A DNA stretch of 64,000 nt from Runella defluvii (lineage in GTDB: Bacteria > Bacteroidota > Bacteroidia > Cytophagales > Spirosomataceae), in contig NZ_JACIBY010000003.1 of the NCBI RefSeq assembly GCF_014195535.1, positions 376,440 to 440,439 on the forward strand, given 5' to 3'. Each line of letters begins with the position of its first letter. Within the stretch, counting starts at the first letter, position 1. A model generated the notes under the pieces. The model had not been told where the DNA came from. It did no database searches and worked only from the letters and a program-made list of their open reading frames with translations. The position numbers and the translations under genes were made by a program. This document shows, in pieces, positions 24,981-34,590 of the stretch.

Positions 24981-26778
24981 AAATAAAATAATAGGCTGCT
25001 GCTTGCTTTTAATGCTGTGCTTTTGCAAAATGGCCATTGCCCAACAACGCATACTTTTGAGCAATTTTGGAGCCAAGCCCGACAGTTACGAAAACGCAAG
25101 CCCCGCACTCGTCAGGGCCATTGAACAGTGTCGAAAATTCCCCAACGCCACGCTTGTATTGCCAGGTGGGCGCTTGGATTTGTGGCCCGATGGCGCCTAT
25201 AAACAAGAAATCTACATTTCAAACAGTACCGAAAATGACACCTTGCCAAAGGTTAAAAACGTCGCTTTTTTGTTGAAAGAGTTTAAAAACCTAACTATTG
25301 AAGGCAACGGAACGCAGGTATTTTTACACGGTAAAATGGTGGCGTTTGCCCTTTTTAAGTCCTCAAACATCACGATTCGTAACCTCTCATTTGACTACGA
25401 ACGACCCACGATGAGTGAATTGATGTTGACGTCGGTATCGCCCACCAAAGTCGAAGCCAAGCTGCATCCCGACACGCGTTATTTTATCAAAAATGGCAAA
25501 TTGGGTTTTTACGGAGAAGGTTGGAAAAGCAGCAATCACCACACCATTGTTTTCAATGAAATCGACGAAACCCTAAAATACAGCTCGTTTAAGGTGTTTT
25601 TGGAAAGCAAAGCCGAAGAAAAACAAAAAGGAGAGGTCGTATTTACGGGAGATTTTTCCAAAACGAAACTGAAAGCAGGGGAGAAGCTGTCGATTCGTGA
25701 CCCGTACCGCGACAATTGCGGCGGATTTATTAGCTTGAGTCAGAATGTGTTACTCCAAAATCTCCATTTGCACTTTATGCACGGATTGGGGGTAGTCTCG
25801 CAGTTTTCTGAGAATATCACCATCCGAAAAGTCAACGTAGCTCCTCGTCCCGAATCAGGTCGCATTATCAGTGCCTTCGCCGATTGTTTTCATTTTTCGG
25901 GATGTAAGGGCAAAGTATTGGTTGACAGTTGTACTACTTCAGGTGCGCACGATGACCCCATCAATGTGCACGGAACGCATCTACAAATCGTAGCTAAAAC
26001 GGGCTCCACCAAACTCACGGTGCGGTTTATGCACCACCAAACGTACGGTTTCGAGGCATTTTTTAAAGGCGATAGCATTGCTTTTGTTAATCCAAAAACG
26101 TTGCAACCCATTGCTTATGCCAAACTTAAAAATGCCGTCTTGAAAAACAAACGTGAGATGGAAATAGAAACCGACAAGCCTTTTGCTGCCAATGTAGCCG
26201 TGGGGCAGTGTATCGAAAATCTGACTTGGACGCCCGAAGTGACCATCCGTAACTGTCGCTTTGAACGGACAAATACGCGCGGGATTTTGATGACAACGCG
26301 CCGTAAAGTGGTGATTGAAAACAACCACTTTTACAAAACAGGAATGCACGCCATTCTCATTGCCGACGATGCCGCCAGTTGGTTTGAATCAGGACCTGTG
26401 CAAGATGTAGTGATTCGTAACAATGTGTTTGAAGAGTGTGGATATAATTCAACACCAGGCAGTTATGTGATTGCAATTGCGCCCGAAAACCACGATTTAG
26501 TCAATGGTTTTTACGTTCACAGAAACATTCTCATTGAAAATAATACCTTCAAAACCTCGGTAGCACCCTTGCTGACGGCAAAAAGTGTGGATGGGCTGGT
26601 GTTTCGCCAAAACAAAATCATTTCGTCAAAAACCGTAAATGTTACAGCCGATAAGACCACGTTCCACATCGAAGCCTGTAAAAATGTAACCCTCACCGAT
26701 AATTCTTTTCCCGCCGACAACAAGCCTATGCTGACTACGTCCCACATGGAAAAGTCGGAAGTGAAAATGGATTGGTGA
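24973..26778 (+). CDS. Second GH110-like parallel beta-helix enzyme
   Basis: 601 residues from the ATG at 24973, whose first bases overlap the previous stop (ATGAATAA). Signal peptide to about residue 24. It is a diverged tandem paralog of the preceding protein: Asp304 in FADCFHF and the Asp327-Asp328 pair in GAHDDPINVHG keep the GH110 positions and spacing, while flanking residues differ (Cys-Phe for Ala-Thr, Pro-Ile for Ala-Thr). It may therefore accept another linkage or aglycone. The close overlap indicates cotranscription and coupling. Confidence 0.72.
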   Translation: MNKNKIIGCCLLLMLCFCKMAIAQQRILLSNFGAKPDSYENASPALVRAIEQCRKFPNATLVLPGGRLDLWPDGAYKQEIYISNSTENDTLPKVKNVAFLLKEFKNLTIEGNGTQVFLHGKMVAFALFKSSNITIRNLSFDYERPTMSELMLTSVSPTKVEAKLHPDTRYFIKNGKLGFYGEGWKSSNHHTIVFNEIDETLKYSSFKVFLESKAEEKQKGEVVFTGDFSKTKLKAGEKLSIRDPYRDNCGGFISLSQNVLLQNLHLHFMHGLGVVSQFSENITIRKVNVAPRPESGRIISAFADCFHFSGCKGKVLVDSCTTSGAHDDPINVHGTHLQIVAKTGSTKLTVRFMHHQTYGFEAFFKGDSIAFVNPKTLQPIAYAKLKNAVLKNKREMEIETDKPFAANVAVGQCIENLTWTPEVTIRNCRFERTNTRGILMTTRRKVVIENNHFYKTGMHAILIADDAASWFESGPVQDVVIRNNVFEECGYNSTPGSYVIAIAPENHDLVNGFYVHRNILIENNTFKTSVAPLLTAKSVDGLVFRQNKIISSKTVNVTADKTTFHIEACKNVTLTDNSFPADNKPMLTTSHMEKSEVKMDW

Positions 26779-26781
26779 TAC

Positions 26782-26875
26782 CCCTTCCAAGGTTCTAAAC
26801 CTTGGAAGGGATGCGCAGCCGAAAAGGTTCTAAACCTTTCATAGACCTTCCAAGTTTCTAAAATTTGGAAGGTCT
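26782..26875. repeat. Three adjoining palindromes with TTCTAAA loops
   Basis: Hairpins at 26782-26810 (11-bp perfect arms, CCCTTCCAAGG) and 26843-26875 (11-bp arms, AGACCTTCCAA) flank a shorter one at about 26821-26840. All have a TTCTAAA or TTTCTAAAA centre. They fill most of the gap between the second GH110-like gene and the next hydrolase, and are probably copies of the dispersed palindrome family seen at 35888, 37924 and 41728. Confidence 0.65.
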
Positions 26876-26906
26876 TCCCTAGCCGATACGTTAACCCCGC
26901 ACCTTC

Positions 26907-29834
26907 ATGAAATCAATCATACCTTTTTTCGCTTTTTTGTGTTTCGCTATCGGAACACTGCACGCCCAAATACCCCCCTATGCCGTAGCCACCACGCCTT
27001 GGGTGGAAGAACAGGGCAATCATCGTGCGGTCATCACCGTGGCGCAACCAGCCGAGGCGGTTTATACAAAAATCCATTGGCGTCGTCGTGACGTAAATCC
27101 CCACGAAAAACGGCTTTTAATTACCGATGAGAAGGGGGTAGAAGTGGCAAATATTCATCGTATTAACATTGATAATGAAGTTGGAGAGTTTGTGTTTGAA
27201 CCGAAGCACGCAGGCGTTTTTTACGTGTATTACATGCCTTTTGCGGGGAAAAAGAACATCGGTTGGTGGGAAGGAAAGTACTTGACTCCTGAAAACAAAC
27301 CCCATCAAGCTTGGCTCGAAAAGCATCGACTTGTGGCCAACGATTTTGAGGCAAAATTACTTCCGCAAGCCTCCGTGCTGAAAATAGAATCGCGGACGGC
27401 TTTTGATAGTTTTTATCCGATGGAAGTAGGCGCGACGCAGGCGGAAAGAAAGACATTAATCGAAAGTACAAACAAAAATTTCCTGCTTTTTCCAGAAGAT
27501 AGAACGTTCCCTGTGCGAATGACGGAAAATATTCCTTATCGATGGATTGAGCAAAAACCTGCTAACGTGTTTCTTGGGAAAGCATTGCGCAATGAATATT
27601 ATGCGTTTCAAATTGCGGTTTTTGCGGCCAAAAAGGAGCTAAAAAACCTCAAAGTGACGTTTTTGGGAAACAAAAAAGTAACCTGCTTTAACACAGGAGG
27701 CATCGACGCCGACGGTCGCCCGTTTGAAAAAAAAGTGGACGTAGCCCAAGGAAAGGTACAAACGCTTTGGTTTGGGGTGGACATTGCTCCCAATGAAAAA
27801 CCAGGAAAAAATTCGTTTGACGTAACCATTTCCGCCGAAAACGAGACACCACAAACGGTAAAAGTAACCCTCGACGTACTCAACGAGTTGCTTCCCGACC
27901 GAGGTGATAGCGAGCCGTGGCGACATTCCCGATTGCGTTGGCTAAACTCGACCTTGGGCATGGACGACCAACCCGTTGCGCCTTACACGGCTTTGAAAAG
28001 AAATGGGAAACAGATTTCGTACCTCATGGGAGAAGTGTCGCTCAACGAGTCGGGCTTTCCAGCGTCGATGAAGGTCAATCAACAAAATTTGCTACGTAAC
28101 CCCGTTGTGTTTGTGGTCGAAACGGAGGCGGGAGTGGAAAAAATCACTCCTTCCTCCCTTCGATTTACCAAAAACAGCGCGGGCGTAATTGCGTGGGTAG
28201 CCGAGGGAAAAGGCCGTGGATTTAGCCTTCGTTGCGACGGAAGCATGGAGTTTGACGGGACATTGATGTACAAAATTCGCTTAAAAACGGAAAAACCCCT
28301 GAACATAAAAGATGCTCGGTTGGAGATTCCCGTGGAGAAAGCCAATGCAACCTATTGTATGGGCATGGGGTTGCCTGGGGGATTTTGTCCCACGGAATAC
28401 CAATGGAAATGGAAAGGCCCGCAGGACTCGTACTGGATTGGCTCTGTGAAGGCAGGTTTACAATGCGAGATGCTGGGTGCCGATTACACAGGACCCTTAT
28501 TGAACCTCTATCATCCTGCTCCACCGTCGTCTTGGTACAATACTAACAAAGGAGGGTTTAGGATTTTGAGCAATGACGCGCAAACGCTCGCTACAACGTA
28601 CTCAGGAGAACGGACGATGAACGCAGGGGAAAGCCTTGATTTTTCGTTCCGTTTATTACTCACACCCGTCAAGAAACAAGATACCTACGACCAGTTTACC
28701 AACCGCTATTACCACGACGGAAATAAGCCTGCTCCGTCGCTGAAAGATTTGGCATCGGGCATTAAAATTACCAACGTACACCACGCAAATCCAATTAATC
28801 CATACATCAATTACCCCTTTATCGCGGTCGATAGCATGAAAAATTTTGTGGACTATTGGCACAGTAAAGGCTTGAAAGTCAAAATTTATTACACAATTCG
28901 CGAACTGACAAATCAGGTTCCTGAGCTGTGGGCGTTGCGGAGCTTGGGCGATGAGATTTTTGCCGTTGGGAAAGGCGGCGGCTTTCCGTGGTTACGTGAA
29001 CATTTGGTGGAGCATTACGATGTGCAATGGTTCAACAAAATCAACGGTTACGAAGAATGCGACGCGGCGATTCGGACGGGTGGCAAATCCCGTTGGTACA
29101 ATTATTACATCAATGGCCTCCAATGGCTGGTCAAAAACGTTGACATCGACGGGCTTTACCTCGACGACGTGGCCTTTGACCGTACCATGCTGAAACGAAT
29201 GCGGAAAGTGATGAACGCCGTCAAACCAGGCTGCTTGCTTGATTTACATTCCAACACAGGCTTTTCCAAAGGCCCCGCCAACCAATACACCGAGTATTTT
29301 CCGTATCTCAATAAACTGTGGTTTGGCGAGAGTTTTAACTACGACAAAATGCCGCCCGAAAACTGGATGGTCGAAGTGTCAGGTATTCCGTTTGGGCACA
29401 TGGGCGATATGCTACACAGCGGCGGCAATCCGTGGCGAGGAATGGTTTATGGCATGACGGTTCGCTATCCGTGGTTTACGGAAGGGGTGAGTTGCGACCC
29501 GCGTGATATTTGGAAAATTTGGGATGAGTTCGACATTGCCCATGCTAAAATGAGCGGTTATTGGGAGGAAAACTGTCCCGTCAAAACAGATAACGAAAAA
29601 GTGCTGGCAACGGCTTATGTTCACCAAGGAAAAGCCCTTATTTCGGTGGCATCGTGGGCGTCCGAAACCGTAAAAGTGAAACTGAATATCGACTGGAAAG
29701 CCATCGGTATCGACCCTTCTAAGGCAAAATTTACCATTCCTGCCGTCAAAAACTTCCAACAAGGCCAGCCTTTTTCCAAAGAGGGTGCTTTGGAAATCGC
29801 CCCAACGAAGGGGTTTTTATTGATTGTTGACTAA
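26907..29834 (+). CDS. Large secreted glycoside hydrolase-like protein (DUF6067 type)
   Basis: 975 residues with a signal peptide (to about 20). An N-terminal beta-sandwich region (1-370) precedes a probable TIM barrel of about 400-900, where VDIDGLYLDDVAFDR carries a cluster of aspartates in a glycosidase-like position, followed by LLDLHSNTGFSKGP and LWFGESFNYD with a candidate Glu. A C-terminal beta-domain closes the protein. The organisation resembles the DUF6067/GH123-related group; GH123 enzymes are beta-N-acetylgalactosaminidases, which would suit this locus, but the assignment is tentative. The short gap of 18 bases to the next gene indicates one operon. Confidence 0.6.
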   Translation: MKSIIPFFAFLCFAIGTLHAQIPPYAVATTPWVEEQGNHRAVITVAQPAEAVYTKIHWRRRDVNPHEKRLLITDEKGVEVANIHRINIDNEVGEFVFEPKHAGVFYVYYMPFAGKKNIGWWEGKYLTPENKPHQAWLEKHRLVANDFEAKLLPQASVLKIESRTAFDSFYPMEVGATQAERKTLIESTNKNFLLFPEDRTFPVRMTENIPYRWIEQKPANVFLGKALRNEYYAFQIAVFAAKKELKNLKVTFLGNKKVTCFNTGGIDADGRPFEKKVDVAQGKVQTLWFGVDIAPNEKPGKNSFDVTISAENETPQTVKVTLDVLNELLPDRGDSEPWRHSRLRWLNSTLGMDDQPVAPYTALKRNGKQISYLMGEVSLNESGFPASMKVNQQNLLRNPVVFVVETEAGVEKITPSSLRFTKNSAGVIAWVAEGKGRGFSLRCDGSMEFDGTLMYKIRLKTEKPLNIKDARLEIPVEKANATYCMGMGLPGGFCPTEYQWKWKGPQDSYWIGSVKAGLQCEMLGADYTGPLLNLYHPAPPSSWYNTNKGGFRILSNDAQTLATTYSGERTMNAGESLDFSFRLLLTPVKKQDTYDQFTNRYYHDGNKPAPSLKDLASGIKITNVHHANPINPYINYPFIAVDSMKNFVDYWHSKGLKVKIYYTIRELTNQVPELWALRSLGDEIFAVGKGGGFPWLREHLVEHYDVQWFNKINGYEECDAAIRTGGKSRWYNYYINGLQWLVKNVDIDGLYLDDVAFDRTMLKRMRKVMNAVKPGCLLDLHSNTGFSKGPANQYTEYFPYLNKLWFGESFNYDKMPPENWMVEVSGIPFGHMGDMLHSGGNPWRGMVYGMTVRYPWFTEGVSCDPRDIWKIWDEFDIAHAKMSGYWEENCPVKTDNEKVLATAYVHQGKALISVASWASETVKVKLNIDWKAIGIDPSKAKFTIPAVKNFQQGQPFSKEGALEIAPTKGFLLIVD

Positions 29835-29852
29835 AAAGAAAAACTGCATTTT

Positions 29853-32107
29853 ATGAACGTCCTAAAAAAAATAGGTTTGACCTTGACCTTTATGGCAGGG
29901 TTTTCCTCGACGTATGCCCAAGAACGAGCCGTTTTGGATATGACAAAAGTGCAAAATGCAACTCCAACGCGGTTGCCAATGCAAGGGAGCAATCCATCGG
30001 GTAATAGGTTGGCGGCTAATAACCAGTATTTTATCAAAAATGGTGAACCGTGGTACCCCCTGATGGGCGAAATTCATTACAATCGGGTACATCCCCAAGA
30101 TTGGGAAGAAGCACTTCTGAAAATGAAAAGTGGTGGTTTGGGTATTGTGGCCACTTACGTATTTTGGAACGAACATGAAGCGCCAAAAGGGACATGGGAT
30201 TGGGAAAATGGACGGAACCTACGGCGGTTTGTCGAACTGTGCGGAAAACATGGACTTTACGTTTGGCTACGAATTGGACCGTGGTCTCACGGGGAGCAAT
30301 TGTACGGCGGACACCCCGATTGGATAAATTCAATGAAGGGCAAGCGCTCCAATGATTCGGCATATTTGGCGGAATCTTCTCGGTTTTTCCAACAGATTGG
30401 TACACAAACAAGTGGCTTGTACTTCAAAAATGGCGGGCCAATCATTGGGGTGCAGTTAGAAAACGAATATGCGTCAGGGCAAGCGGAACATATCTCAACG
30501 CTTAAAAAAATGGCGCTTTCCAGCAAAATTGAACCTGTTTTTTGGTCGGTGACGGCCAATACAGTCTTTGACGATACCAAGGAAGAAGTGATTCCGCTCC
30601 AAGGTGGGTATCCATACCGTGGTTGGGAAAAAGACGGAGGGAAGGCTACCAAAGATTTCCTCTACGGCAACGACCAATGGATTATGACCGATGCTCTTGG
30701 TAAGGTATTTTATGATACCAATCGTTTTCCAAAAGGCATGTGCGAACAGGGCTGTGGGAGTCAGGTGACCTACGCCAACCGTTTTGTGGTGGAACCTCAC
30801 ATCGTAGAAGCACACCTTCAAAATCAAATGGGGCGAGGGATGAACATGATGGGGTATTATATGTTTCACGGTGGTACCCAATCACCTGGACTCAAAGAGC
30901 CTGGCTGTCCCGAAAATTATGATTTTCAGGCGCCTATCAGTGAATTTGGCTACTTGCGACCTTCGTACAAATACCTCAAAATTTTACATCATTTTGCCAA
31001 TGATTTCGGAAAAGAGCTAGTACAAATGCGTGTTGTAGAAGCCCACAATCCACTCCGCGATGAGTTGAATACGGAGAAACTCAGGTACATAGGTCGGGTC
31101 AAAGACAACCACGGATTTGTGTTTTTGTGTAATGCCCAAGTACGGGTGCCGATGCCTGATAAACAGGTGTCTTTGCAAATAAAACTCCCCAATGAAACGA
31201 TTAACTTTCCGACGTTTACCCTGAAAGGAGAAACCTCGCCGATTTTGCCTTTTAATCTGAATTTAAACGGAATTTTGGTTAAATATGCCCTCGCTCAACC
31301 ATTTGCTAAGGTTGAAAATGAGGGGAATCTGATGGTGTTTTTTCAAAAACTCAATGGCGTTGAGCCGCAAGTGGCACTTGATAAAACAACCATACAAGAG
31401 ATGAAATCTGCTGGTTGGGCACTTCGTAGCGAAGGTGGTTTGGATGTTGTTTCTTCTTCCAAATCAACTGCCATTGAACTTAAAAATGAACAAGGAAAGC
31501 GGGTGACGTTGGTGTTTTTGACACGTACCGAAGCCGAGAATGCGTGGCGTGTAAATCTAAACGAGAAGCAGGTGTTGGTGCTTTCAGAGGCTGATATTTT
31601 CCTAAAAAACAGTCAGTTAGAGATGCGTCAATTGAATAAGAATACGTTTGATTTGAAGGTGTATCCAGCCAATGCACTCACTTTGGCAGTGCCCCATAAA
31701 AAGTCACTTTCGTCGATTTGGGACAATTATACGGTGAATGTTTCCCAAAAGAAGCCCGCATTGCGCATAAAAAACTGGCAACAAATGAAGTAGAAATCGG
31801 TAGCGCAGAGGCGATTCCTGCTTATATTAACGATGTGTTTGTGAAGGTGGATTATCGCGGCGGACAAGCAGAACTATGGCAAGGCGAAAAACTGAAAAAC
31901 GATCACCTTTTTAATGGGGTGCCTTGGTTGTTGGGGGTGAAAAATTACCTCCCGTACGGGCAAATCAGGGTACGTTTGGCGGCTTGGAATGACAACATTA
32001 CTGGAATTTCGTCGGAGGTGGTAGAACGTATGAAGGCTACTGGCCCATCCTTTAACGCCTTAGAGGTAATTCCCCAATACAAAATATCGGTAAAAATAGA
32101 ACCCTAA
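29853..32107 (+). CDS. GH35 beta-galactosidase, interrupted by a -1 frameshift near the C-terminus
   Basis: Frame 0 runs from 29853 to a stop at 31793 (646 residues). The rest of the protein, about 105 residues starting LATNEVEIGSAEAIPAYI, continues in the -1 frame to 32107, giving about 751 residues if joined. Signal peptide to about 22. GH35 motifs: GVQLENEY with candidate acid/base Glu205, GMCEQG with candidate nucleophile Glu298, and YMFHGGTQ. The family removes terminal beta-galactose. The shift point is an A6 run (31769-31774) that with the next C forms A AAA AAC in the correct zero frame for -1 slippage; frame 0 stops five codons later. Recoding, a real indel or an assembly error all fit. 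Confidence 0.85.
31769..31775 (+). other. Slippery heptamer A AAA AAC at the GH35 frame junction
   Basis: Zero-frame codons are ATA AAA AAC, so the heptamer is phased as X XXY YYZ. After a -1 slip the next codon is CTG and the reading continues into the conserved C-terminal domain. No strong downstream pseudoknot or stem was found by eye. Confidence 0.6.
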
Positions 32108-32119
32108 ACACCCCTTTCT

Positions 32120-34501
32120 ATGAATAAAATACTTGTAAAAATCGGCTTTTGCCTCGTCATTGTTGGAACTGTTTTTGGTCAAAAGCAGCCGTTGAAACTT
32201 TGGTACAAACAACCTGCTTCGGCCACCACGCCCGACAGTAAAGAAGGTTGGAAAGACGACCAAGAATGGCTCAAAGCGTTGCCAATTGGGAACGGAAACA
32301 TCGGAGCGATGGTGTTTGGGGATGTCAATAAAGAACGCATTCAGCTTAACGAAAAAACACTCTGGAGCGGTAGTCCGTTTGATAATGACAATCCCGATGC
32401 ACCCAAGTATTTGGACGAAATACGTAACTTACTTTTTGCAGGGAAATTTAAAGAAGCAACGGCTTTGACCAACAAAACGCAGATTTGTAACGGCAAAGGT
32501 TCGGGGCAGGGAAATGGAGCCAATGTGCCTTTTGGCTGCTTTCAAACGTTGGGTGATTTGTGGTTAGATTTTGGTAAACAGGTTGATTATCAGTCGTATT
32601 ATCGAGATTTGAACTTGAACGAAGCCATTGCCAATGTCAGCTATACCCAAGACGGCGTGACCTACAAACGTGAGTATTTTGTCAGTGGGCCTTTGAACGC
32701 GTTGGTCGTGCGTCTAACGGCCAACAAAGCAGGTGCAATCAGCTTTACGGCCACGCTCAATCGTCCAGAACGTTTTACGACCGAAGCCGCTGAGGGCGAA
32801 TTGCGCATGTTTGGCGCGCTTCACAATGGCCAGGGCAGCGACGGTATGCAGTACATGACGCGACTCAAAGCCAAATTGAGCGGAGGAACGCAGTCGTTTT
32901 TGGACAATAAATTGGTGGTTAAAAATGCCAATGAAGTGATTTTATACCTCACGGCTTCAACCGATTATTTGCCCAATTATCCCATTTACAAAGGCCGTGA
33001 TTACAAAGGGATTACGGCGGCCAATTTGAAAAAAGCGTTTGCGCAGCCTTTTACCCAAACCAAAAAAGAACATTTTGCCGATTACCAAAAATATTTTAAT
33101 CGAGTGGCGTTGACGTTGAGCGAAACAGCCGATAATACCCCTACTGACGAACGTTTGGCGGCGATTAAAACGGGTGAAAACGACAACCATTTATCGCAGC
33201 TGTACTTTCAATTTGGGCGCTATTTGTTGATTTCTTCAACCCGCGAAAACACCCTTCCTGCCAACTTACAAGGCATTTGGGCAAACAAAATTCAGACGCC
33301 TTGGAACGGCGATTACCATACCAATATCAATATTCAGATGAATTATTGGCCTGCTGAGGTTACCAACCTTAGCGAGTTGCACTTGTCGATGACGCAGTTT
33401 ATCAAGGACATCGAAAAACCAGCTACCAAATCGGCTTCCGTACAGTTTGGGCTGCCAGGATGGAGTGTTAATCCGATTGTGAACGTGTGGGGTTTTACTT
33501 CGCCAGGTGAACACCCTTCGTGGGGCTTGACGTCGGGGGCGAGTGGTTGGATTTGCCAACATTTGTGGGAGCATTATGCTTTTACAAAAGATAAAAACTA
33601 TTTGCAGTCGGTGTATGGCACGTTGAAAAATGCCGCCCGTTTTTACAAAGCTTGGTTGGTCGTTGACCGCGAATCGGGGCTGCTGGTGTCGGGGCCTGCG
33701 TCCTCACCCGAAAACGCCTTTGTCGCACCCGATGGCAGCCGAGGTTCGATAAGCATGGGGCCTGCGCACGACCAAGAAATTATCGACGAGCTTTTTGGCA
33801 ATGTCATCAGTGCCGCCGAGATTTTGAACGACAAAGACGCTTTTATCGAAGAGTTAAAAACAGCCCGCAAAAAGCTACAACCCGTAAAAATTGGTTCGGA
33901 CGGGCGTGTGATGGAGTGGGCCAAAGAATACAAAGAAGTGGAGCCAGGGCACCGCCACATGTCGCATTTGTACGCGCTTTACCCTGGCAATGCGTTTAAC
34001 TACAGCCAAACCCCGCAGTTGGTGGAAGCGGCCAAAAAATCGCTGGAATATCGCTTAGCCAACGGAGGCGGAGCGAGCCAAACGGGCTGGAGCGCAGCGT
34101 GGGTGACCAACTTCTGGGCAAGGCTAAGAAATGGTGATGAAGGGCTGAAAAACTTCAACATTATTTTGAAACAAAAATCGGCGCCTAATTTCTTTAATCT
34201 TCACCCACCTTTTCAAATTGATGGGAATTTTGGCGCAACGGCAGGTTTGGCCGAAATGCTTCTTCAAAGCCACGACGGAAGCATCGAACTTTTACCAGCG
34301 CTCCCCTCGGCTTGGAAAGAAGGTGAAGTCAAGGGGCTTTGTGCCAGAGGCGGTTATGTCGTAGATATGAAATGGAAAGACGGGAAGTTGACCCACGCGC
34401 AAGTATTTTCTAAAATGGGGGGAACGGTCCTTGTTAAATACGGCAAGAACTCGAAAACGCTCACGGTTCCAAAGGGAAAACCAGCGACTGTGGTACTTTA
34501 G
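32120..34501 (+). CDS. GH95 alpha-L-fucosidase
   Basis: 793 residues, signal peptide to about 20. The N-terminal GH95 signature (ALPIGNGNIGAMVFGDV, then RIQLNEKTLWSGSP) and the barrel motifs DYHTNINIQMNYWPAE (Asn pair of the catalytic centre) and PFQIDGNFGATAGLAEMLL (general-base region) are visible. The protein is an (alpha/alpha)6 barrel between beta domains. GH95 members mainly hydrolyse alpha-1,2-fucosyl linkages of fucosylated glycans, though some act on alpha-L-galactosides. It starts 12 bases after the restored end of the GH35 gene. Confidence 0.92.
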   Translation: MNKILVKIGFCLVIVGTVFGQKQPLKLWYKQPASATTPDSKEGWKDDQEWLKALPIGNGNIGAMVFGDVNKERIQLNEKTLWSGSPFDNDNPDAPKYLDEIRNLLFAGKFKEATALTNKTQICNGKGSGQGNGANVPFGCFQTLGDLWLDFGKQVDYQSYYRDLNLNEAIANVSYTQDGVTYKREYFVSGPLNALVVRLTANKAGAISFTATLNRPERFTTEAAEGELRMFGALHNGQGSDGMQYMTRLKAKLSGGTQSFLDNKLVVKNANEVILYLTASTDYLPNYPIYKGRDYKGITAANLKKAFAQPFTQTKKEHFADYQKYFNRVALTLSETADNTPTDERLAAIKTGENDNHLSQLYFQFGRYLLISSTRENTLPANLQGIWANKIQTPWNGDYHTNINIQMNYWPAEVTNLSELHLSMTQFIKDIEKPATKSASVQFGLPGWSVNPIVNVWGFTSPGEHPSWGLTSGASGWICQHLWEHYAFTKDKNYLQSVYGTLKNAARFYKAWLVVDRESGLLVSGPASSPENAFVAPDGSRGSISMGPAHDQEIIDELFGNVISAAEILNDKDAFIEELKTARKKLQPVKIGSDGRVMEWAKEYKEVEPGHRHMSHLYALYPGNAFNYSQTPQLVEAAKKSLEYRLANGGGASQTGWSAAWVTNFWARLRNGDEGLKNFNIILKQKSAPNFFNLHPPFQIDGNFGATAGLAEMLLQSHDGSIELLPALPSAWKEGEVKGLCARGGYVVDMKWKDGKLTHAQVFSKMGGTVLVKYGKNSKTLTVPKGKPATVVL

Positions 34502-34590
34502 AGTTGCTGATACCATGAAATAGCCCAAATCGGCACACTTTAAGTAGTTATTACACACGTTTGTGTTTTTATGAAAAAAAACGCTTCACT

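Noticed and set aside
31718-32107. A separate 129-residue gene
   Set aside because: Its first 19 codons overlap the GH35 gene, and its conserved part directly continues the GH35 protein after the A6 run, so it is the frameshifted end of GH35.
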